DNA of 11,089 nt from a bacterium. GTDB lineage: Bacteria; Omnitrophota; Gorgyraeia; Gygaellales; UBA12090. Made by a program: the position numbers and the translations under genes. Positions 7,435 through 11,089 of this stretch are shown one piece after another. Within the stretch, counting starts at the first letter, position 1; each line of letters starts with the position of its first letter. The stretch lies in NCBI GenBank assembly GCA_004299495.1, contig SCPY01000159.1, forward strand, positions 1-11,089, read 5' to 3'. The notes under the pieces were generated by a model. That model saw only the letters and a list, made by a program, of their open reading frames with translations, was not told the DNA's origin and ran no database searches.

Positions 7435-8379
7435 CTATTCCCTGCGCCTGTCTATTATGTAGATGCTCTTGCCTATGGTTTTTGCGTAATTCTTTAATTC
7501 GGTAACCGTCTGGATTATTTCCGCGATATGGGTAAATCTCGTATTTTCGTTAGTGGCTATCCCCGCCGAAATGCTCATAATGGGGACTTTGCACAACTGG
7601 CCGGCCCTGTTTTTGGTAACGACGTAGCCCCGGCTCCTGTCTTCTTCGTCATAGAAAGAAACTATCGCCCGGTCAAAATCCGCCACGATTTTCTTGCAGA
7701 TATCCTCCACGCAGTCGGGGGTGGTAATAAAAATAAAATCGTCCCCGCCGATATGCCCGAGAAAATCGGAAGAGTTTCCCAGCTCTTCTAAGGCCTTGCT
7801 CGCGATGTCCGCAACACTGGCGATAACCTCATCCCCCTTTTCAAATCCATAGCGGTCGTTAAATTCTTTGAATCTGCTTAAGTCTAAATAGCTCACCGCC
7901 ACAGGCGCTCGCGACCTGACCCGTTCCTCAAGCTCTCTTAATACGGAGACATTCCCGGGAAGCTTGGTAAGAGGGTTGGCGTCCAAGTCCCGGCTCATAC
8001 GCACCAGGGAAGACTTTACCCTGGCCAGAAATTCCGCCGGCTCGATGGGCTTGTCCATATAATCATCCGCTCCGGAATAAATGCCTTTTATCTTATTCAG
8101 GGGGTCCTTGGTATCCATGAGCAATATTAAGCTTAAATGGCGCAGGCGGAAATTCCTGCGTACGGCTTTACAGAATTCCACGCCTTTGATGCCTTCGCTT
8201 TCAAAATCCAGGACCACCAGATGGAATTGCCCGCCGCTTAATATGGACAGGGCCTCGGGGGGGGACTTGGCGGTTACCGTGCAATAGCCTTCCTGATTCA
8301 GGAGCGCGGATAAGAATTCCTGGGTCTGGCTGTCTTTAACCAGAATGAGGATATTGCCGTTGCTGGCGGGAGTAGTCAT
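7435..8379 (-). CDS. REC-GGDEF response regulator with GGDDF signature
   Basis: Protein of 314 residues: a receiver domain (about 8-125) followed by a GGDEF domain (about 132-310). Seen in REC: phospho-acceptor Asp58 (VVLDFES) and Lys110 in DKPIEP. However, the usual acidic pair is Lys15-Asp16, and the Thr/Ser-Ala near the end of beta 4 is Met-Asp, so phosphorylation is uncertain. Seen in GGDEF: Asp166 (YLDLSRF), Asn174 (FNDRYG), KGD at 181-183, and GGDDF at 211-215, where the fourth residue is Asp instead of the standard Glu. The inhibitory-site RxxD is NSSD (202-205), so product inhibition is unlikely. An acidic insertion FYDEEDRSRGY (242-252) marks a subfamily I recognise but whose activity I do not know. 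It could be a cyclase or a degenerate regulator. First gene of the transcript that continues into pilZ and the heme genes. No Shine-Dalgarno precedes the ATG. Confidence 0.93.
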   Translation of the reverse strand: MTTPASNGNILILVKDSQTQEFLSALLNQEGYCTVTAKSPPEALSILSGGQFHLVVLDFESEGIKGVEFCKAVRRNFRLRHLSLILLMDTKDPLNKIKGIYSGADDYMDKPIEPAEFLARVKSSLVRMSRDLDANPLTKLPGNVSVLRELEERVRSRAPVAVSYLDLSRFKEFNDRYGFEKGDEVIASVADIASKALEELGNSSDFLGHIGGDDFIFITTPDCVEDICKKIVADFDRAIVSFYDEEDRSRGYVVTKNRAGQLCKVPIMSISAGIATNENTRFTHIAEIIQTVTELKNYAKTIGKSIYIIDRRRE

Positions 8380-8387
8380 TTCAAATT

Positions 8388-8416
8388 ATTATAAGAGCGA
8401 GAGGGAGCTCTGTCAA
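8388..8416 (-). promoter_or_regulatory. Perfect consensus sigma-70 promoter for the REC-GGDEF/pilZ/heme operon
   Basis: Minus strand: TTGACA at 8416-8411, a 17-nt spacer, and TATAAT at 8393-8388. Both hexamers and the spacing are exact consensus. The expected transcription start, about 7 nt after the -10 box, is near 8381, only about 2 nt before the ATG at 8379. The mRNA would therefore be leaderless, in line with the missing ribosome site. The promoter lies in the 49-bp gap after the cheR stop. Confidence 0.82.
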
Positions 8417-8428
8417 GCTAAGAAAATC

Positions 8429-9529
8429 TTATACTGCCTGCTTTTGGTAAATACGGGCGTTGGTATCTATGTCCTTGAATATACGGCCCGCCTCGGTAAA
8501 GATTACCTCGGATTTGCCCTTAATCAGGTATCCTCCGGGCCTTAAGGATTTATAGAATTTCATTAAAAGCTGTTCCTGGAGGTCGCGGTTAAAATAAATA
8601 AACACATTGCGGCAAAACACCACGTCGGTTTCTTTAATATGGTCCTGACGGATCAGGTCAAGGTATTGAAAACCGGCCATCTTTTTTATTTCTTCTTTGA
8701 GCTGATAGCAGCCGCCTTCAAGCGGCGTAAAATAACTTTTCAGGCGTTCATTCTCCACGTTTTTCAGGCTTTCCTTTGTATAGATTGCCTCCCCGGCGGC
8801 TGATAAACATTTCTTATCGATATCGGTACCCAGGATGGTGAGAGAAAAATTTTGCGCCTCTTCTTTTAAAAGCTCCTTAAGCAGGATGGCGATGGTATAG
8901 GTCTCTTCTCCGCTGGCGCATCCCGCGGACCAGATGACAAGGCTCTTTTCATTCTTAAGCTTTTTCTCTTTAATCAGATTTTCAAAGAGATAGCGCACGG
9001 TTATCCACACCTCGGGGTCGCGGAAAAACTCGGAAACGTTAATGCACAACTGGGCAAGCAGTTTTTCGTATTCGCCGGGGTTATGGGTTAAAAAGCGCGC
9101 GTACTCGGCGTAAGACTCTAAGCCGCTTTCCCGCATCCTTAGGGCTAATTTTCGCTTGATTATTCCGGAATTATACTGCCTGAAGTCAAGGTTCCTGTCC
9201 TGTAAGATTCTATCTAAAAGCGCGCCAAACGCCTTTGCCTTGTCTTCGGTTATGGGATGGCCGGGGTTCTGCCCCACGGACTCTATGGCCTGCATCAGCT
9301 CTTTTACAATCTCGCCTTTGTATTTATCCCTTATCGCGGAGATGTATTCGTAAGGCGCTTTTTCTCCCTGGGCAAGCTTAATATATTCGGGAGGTATTTT
9401 TGCCACTACCCGGGAAAATATATCCTGCCTGCATTTCTGGCAGGTACAGATGTCGTAATGCAGGATGAGGGCGTTATTAAGGTATTCCCTTACGATATCC
9501 TCAATGATATTTCTCAGTTCTTGCGGCAT
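8429..9529 (-). CDS. ComFB-CheR fusion: SAM-dependent methyltransferase with N-terminal ComFB domain
   Basis: Protein of 366 residues from ATG 9529. Residues 1 to about 90 match the ComFB family: ELRNIIEDIVREYL near the start, then the cysteine motif DICTCQKCRQDI (Cys28, Cys30, Cys33) and KIPPEYIKL. Residues about 95-366 are a CheR methyltransferase: NVSEFFRDPEVW (164-175), the SAM-binding WSAGCASGEETY (200-211), GTDID (234-238), FCRNVFIYF (305-313) and LRPGGYLIKGKSE (329-341). CheR methylates glutamates of chemoreceptors; no receptor or other che gene is in the window, so the substrate is unknown. ComFB proteins have been reported as c-di-GMP receptors, which suggests a second-messenger switch on methylation, an inference. 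A TTG nine bases upstream (9538) could also start the frame, but it lies before the predicted transcription start, and the ATG gives the family's usual N-terminus. Confidence 0.92.
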   Translation of the reverse strand: MPQELRNIIEDIVREYLNNALILHYDICTCQKCRQDIFSRVVAKIPPEYIKLAQGEKAPYEYISAIRDKYKGEIVKELMQAIESVGQNPGHPITEDKAKAFGALLDRILQDRNLDFRQYNSGIIKRKLALRMRESGLESYAEYARFLTHNPGEYEKLLAQLCINVSEFFRDPEVWITVRYLFENLIKEKKLKNEKSLVIWSAGCASGEETYTIAILLKELLKEEAQNFSLTILGTDIDKKCLSAAGEAIYTKESLKNVENERLKSYFTPLEGGCYQLKEEIKKMAGFQYLDLIRQDHIKETDVVFCRNVFIYFNRDLQEQLLMKFYKSLRPGGYLIKGKSEVIFTEAGRIFKDIDTNARIYQKQAV

Positions 9530-9538
9530 GGTGCGCAA

Positions 9539-9566
9539 AATATAGCATAAATAAGGAGGTTTGCAA
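9539..9566 (-). promoter_or_regulatory. Extended -10 promoter for comFB-cheR
   Basis: Minus strand: TTGCAA (9566-9561), a 16-nt spacer, then TATATT (9544-9539) preceded by TGC, an extended -10 element. Nine bases separate the -10 box from the ATG at 9529, so transcription would start about 3 nt before it. The bases before the ATG contain no Shine-Dalgarno. Sequence match only. Confidence 0.5.
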
Positions 9567-9579
9567 AGGAATTTTTTGC

Positions 9580-9608
9580 TTGATATTTACGGCTGGATAA
9601 CTTATTAT
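9580..9608 (+). promoter_or_regulatory. Promoter for the pilin-like cluster
   Basis: TTGATA (9580-9585), a 17-nt spacer, TATTAT (9603-9608). Each hexamer differs from consensus at one position and the spacing is ideal. The expected start near 9615 leaves a leader of about 7 nt before the ATG at 9622, with no ribosome site in it. It lies back to back with the comFB-cheR promoter in the 92-bp divergent region, so one regulator could act on both. Confidence 0.55.
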
Positions 9609-9621
9609 ATGGACTATACTT

Positions 9622-10107
9622 ATGAAGAAGAGCTACACTATCATTGAGTTGATTATGGTCATAGTCATCGTGGGCATCCTGGCCGTCATCAGCATTCCCC
9701 GCTTCCAGAGTTTTTATTATCTAAAGCTTAACGGCGCGATGAAAAAGGCAGCCGCGGATATCCGTTACGCGCAGCAATTGGCAATTTCCCGCCATGAAAG
9801 TTATAACATAATTTTTAATACCGCTAATGAAACCTACGAAGTCCGCCGCGCTTCAGACAGCAGTTATGCCGCAAACCCCTTTAGCCGCGGTAATTTTATC
9901 GTTAATTTTACCTCCGACCCGCAATATAACGGCATTAAAATAGACTCCACCTCTTTTGGCGGAACCTTGCAATTTGATTGGCAGGGGATTCCCAGAAACG
10001 GATCAGGAACAACGTTAAGCGCCGAGGGCAGCGTCGTTTTTTCCTATCAAAACAACGTGATGGCTATTTTTATCACCCCGAATACGGGAAGGGTAAGGAT
10101 GCAATGA
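9622..10107 (+). CDS. GspH/FimT-type minor pseudopilin
   Basis: Protein of 161 residues with a type IV pilin N-terminus: a very short leader MKKS, then YTIIELIMVIVIVGILAVISIP, the hydrophobic helix with the conserved Glu at position 5 of the mature form. The residue before the cleavage point is Ser, where nearly all prepilins have Gly, and +1 is Tyr. The body carries the GspH/FimT pattern: AAADIRYAQQLAISRHESY at about 46-64, and a C-terminal strand ending NTGRVRMQ. Such proteins are minor tip components that initiate type IV pili or type II secretion pseudopili, inserted in the inner membrane and processed by a prepilin peptidase. Its stop overlaps the next start as ATGA (10104-10107). An in-frame stop at 9598-9600 excludes a longer leader. 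Confidence 0.88.
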   Translation: MKKSYTIIELIMVIVIVGILAVISIPRFQSFYYLKLNGAMKKAAADIRYAQQLAISRHESYNIIFNTANETYEVRRASDSSYAANPFSRGNFIVNFTSDPQYNGIKIDSTSFGGTLQFDWQGIPRNGSGTTLSAEGSVVFSYQNNVMAIFITPNTGRVRMQ

Positions 10108-10586
10108 TACCCTCCAACAAAGGTTTAACCATTATTGAGTTAGTCGTGGTTATTGTAGTGCTCGGCCTGGCCATACCGCCGCTTTTGACAATGTGGGCGA
10201 ATGTGGCCTGGCGCTCCGCCGCTTCAGAACTCCTGGCCGATTCCGCTTTTTACGCCCAGCAGCTAATGGAAGAGATAAAATCCAAAGATTTTGTTGACCC
10301 GGATGACCCGAACAACACCAATCTCGGAGTAAATAGCGGAGAAAGCTCTAACGACCGAACCACTTTTGACGATGTGGATGATTTTGCAGGCTGCGCAGAT
10401 GCTTCTGTTACTACCCCTGCCGCGGGATACACTCGCTCGACAGCAGTTGATTATGTCAACTTAAGCGGCTCTGCCTGGCAAATGTCAGGCAGCCCTACAG
10501 ATTACAAGCGTATCGTCATCACTGTCTCGCGTAGCGGTGGAGCCGCAATACCCGTAAGCTTAACCGCGCTGGTTAGTTCACACTAA
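10104..10586 (+). CDS. PilV/MshD (GspI)-type minor pseudopilin
   Basis: Protein of 160 residues. Leader MIPSNKG followed by LTIIELVVVIVVLGLAIPP: Gly at -1, Glu at +5 and a hydrophobic helix, a standard class III (type IV pilin) signal. The motif SAFYAQQLMEEIKSKDF (about 47-63), then FDDVDDFAGCAD (about 89-100), resembles the MshD/PilV group of minor pilins, related to GspI of type II secretion. ATG 10104 is chosen because it gives the proper leader; it overlaps the previous stop by 4 bp and AAGGA (10095-10099) lies upstream at suitable spacing. The frame is open further upstream to 9978, but that part is not pilin-like. The next gene starts 4 nt after the stop. Confidence 0.87.
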   Translation: MIPSNKGLTIIELVVVIVVLGLAIPPLLTMWANVAWRSAASELLADSAFYAQQLMEEIKSKDFVDPDDPNNTNLGVNSGESSNDRTTFDDVDDFAGCADASVTTPAAGYTRSTAVDYVNLSGSAWQMSGSPTDYKRIVITVSRSGGAAIPVSLTALVSSH

Positions 10587-10589
10587 AAT

Positions 10590-11089
10590 ATGAAACCCGA
10601 GACCATTAAGGGCGTTACCCTCATTGAATTAATAATGGCCATTATGATTGTCGGCATTCTGACCGCGGTATCATCGCTATATATCAAAGAAACTATTGAT
10701 TTATGGCGCTTTTTAAGCTTTCGCAGTGAAGCCGTCGCGCAGGGCAGGACGGCTTTGGTAAGAATGGACAGGGAAATCCGGCAGGTCAAGGACTCCGCCT
10801 CCATAGCCCTCGCGGATTTGTCCCGGCTGCGCTTTACCTCGCTGGATTTAAGCGGTGACGGCAATGACGATACCGTTGAGTTCTACCGCGACGCGGCAAC
10901 GAATGAATTAAGGCGCATATTTAATAACAATCCGGCGCAGGGAGATATTCTCGCTTCAGGAGTTACTAATTTAGTTTTTACTTATTATAATTCCGCAAAC
11001 TCGGAAATCCCCGTACCGGTGGCGGACACTACGCAGGTTTATCGCGTTGCCATAGAAATTAATATCGCGTCGGGAACGCAAACCAAAAC
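10590..11089 (+). CDS. PilW/GspJ-type minor pseudopilin, 3' partial
   Basis: Open from ATG 10590 to the window edge, 166 full codons. The leader MKPETIKG is followed by VTLIELIMAIMIVGILTAVSS, with Gly at -1 and Glu at +5. Downstream, AVAQGRTALVRMDREIRQVKDSAS (about 48-71), LRFTSLDLSGDGNDDTVEFY and the late YRVAIEIN strand fit the PilW/GspJ group. The order H-I-J-like, each gene touching the next, matches minor pseudopilin clusters that cap type IV pili or type II secretion pseudopili. A GspK/PilX-like gene would be expected next, outside the window. The system (pilus or secretion) cannot be decided from these three. Confidence 0.85.
   Translation, partial: MKPETIKGVTLIELIMAIMIVGILTAVSSLYIKETIDLWRFLSFRSEAVAQGRTALVRMDREIRQVKDSASIALADLSRLRFTSLDLSGDGNDDTVEFYRDAATNELRRIFNNNPAQGDILASGVTNLVFTYYNSANSEIPVPVADTTQVYRVAIEINIASGTQTK

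Noticed and set aside
8394..8411. Inverted repeat AGAGC / GCTCT with an 8-nt loop inside the promoter spacer
   Set aside because: Arms of 5 bp are too short to claim an operator or terminator, and no T-run follows on either side.
9553..9560. Perfect AAGGAGGT Shine-Dalgarno on the plus strand
   Set aside because: No start codon at usable spacing follows; the nearest frame (TTG 9576, about 23 codons) would begin before the predicted transcription start. It is probably chance within the divergent promoter region.
9615..9620. TATACT as a -10 box for the pilin cluster
   Set aside because: It would place transcription start inside the gene, after the ATG at 9622; the TTGATA-17-TATTAT pair upstream fits better.
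9978..10103. Upstream extension of the second pilin-like gene to ATG 9978
   Set aside because: It would add 42 charged residues before the prepilin leader, lies in the coding region of the first pilin gene, and removes the normal MIPSNKG leader.

Overview
The window carries twelve protein-coding genes packed almost without gaps and no RNA genes, insertion sequences or CRISPR. It looks like a chromosomal segment of an anaerobic or facultatively anaerobic bacterium with a Gram-negative-type envelope. The reasons are a membrane pyrophosphatase, a siroheme-dependent heme route built on a radical SAM enzyme, c-di-GMP signalling proteins and pilin-like proteins. A lineage such as Omnitrophota, Nitrospirota or the deltaproteobacterial groups would fit, but this is a low-confidence guess from gene content only.

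Layout. (1) Positions 1-1818, plus strand: the 3' part of hppA, a K+-independent proton-pumping membrane pyrophosphatase. (2) Positions 1808-7089, minus strand: a tight tetrapyrrole operon. In transcription order it is precorrin-2 dehydrogenase (apparent ACG start), hemA (short C-terminus), hemC, a cobA-hemD fusion and ahbC. Its last gene overlaps the end of hppA tail to tail by 11 bp. (3) Positions 7118-8379, minus strand: a PilZ protein and a REC-GGDEF protein, directly upstream of and probably co-transcribed with the heme genes. The promoter in front of them is a perfect consensus sigma-70 site placed so close to the start codon that the mRNA should be leaderless. (4) Positions 8429-9529, minus strand: a CheR-type methyltransferase with an N-terminal ComFB domain. 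(5) Positions 9622-11089, plus strand: three consecutive pilin-like genes resembling GspH/FimT, PilV/MshD (GspI) and PilW/GspJ, the last cut by the window edge.

How the genes fit together. HemA, HemC and HemD build uroporphyrinogen III. The CobA half methylates it to precorrin-2, and the dehydrogenase makes sirohydrochlorin and perhaps siroheme. AhbC acts later, turning didecarboxysiroheme into Fe-coproporphyrin III. HemL, HemB, AhbA, AhbB and AhbD are not in the window and must be elsewhere. Every substrate step visible here points to the siroheme (Ahb) route and not the protoporphyrin route.

The c-di-GMP theme is the most unusual part. A ComFB domain (reported c-di-GMP receptor family) fused to CheR, a GGDEF-type regulator and a PilZ receptor are contiguous. 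They sit between a pilin-like cluster and the heme operon, and the latter two share the heme operon's promoter. All three best promoter predictions place transcription starts only about 2-7 nt before a start codon that has no Shine-Dalgarno, suggesting that first genes of operons here are commonly translated from leaderless mRNAs.
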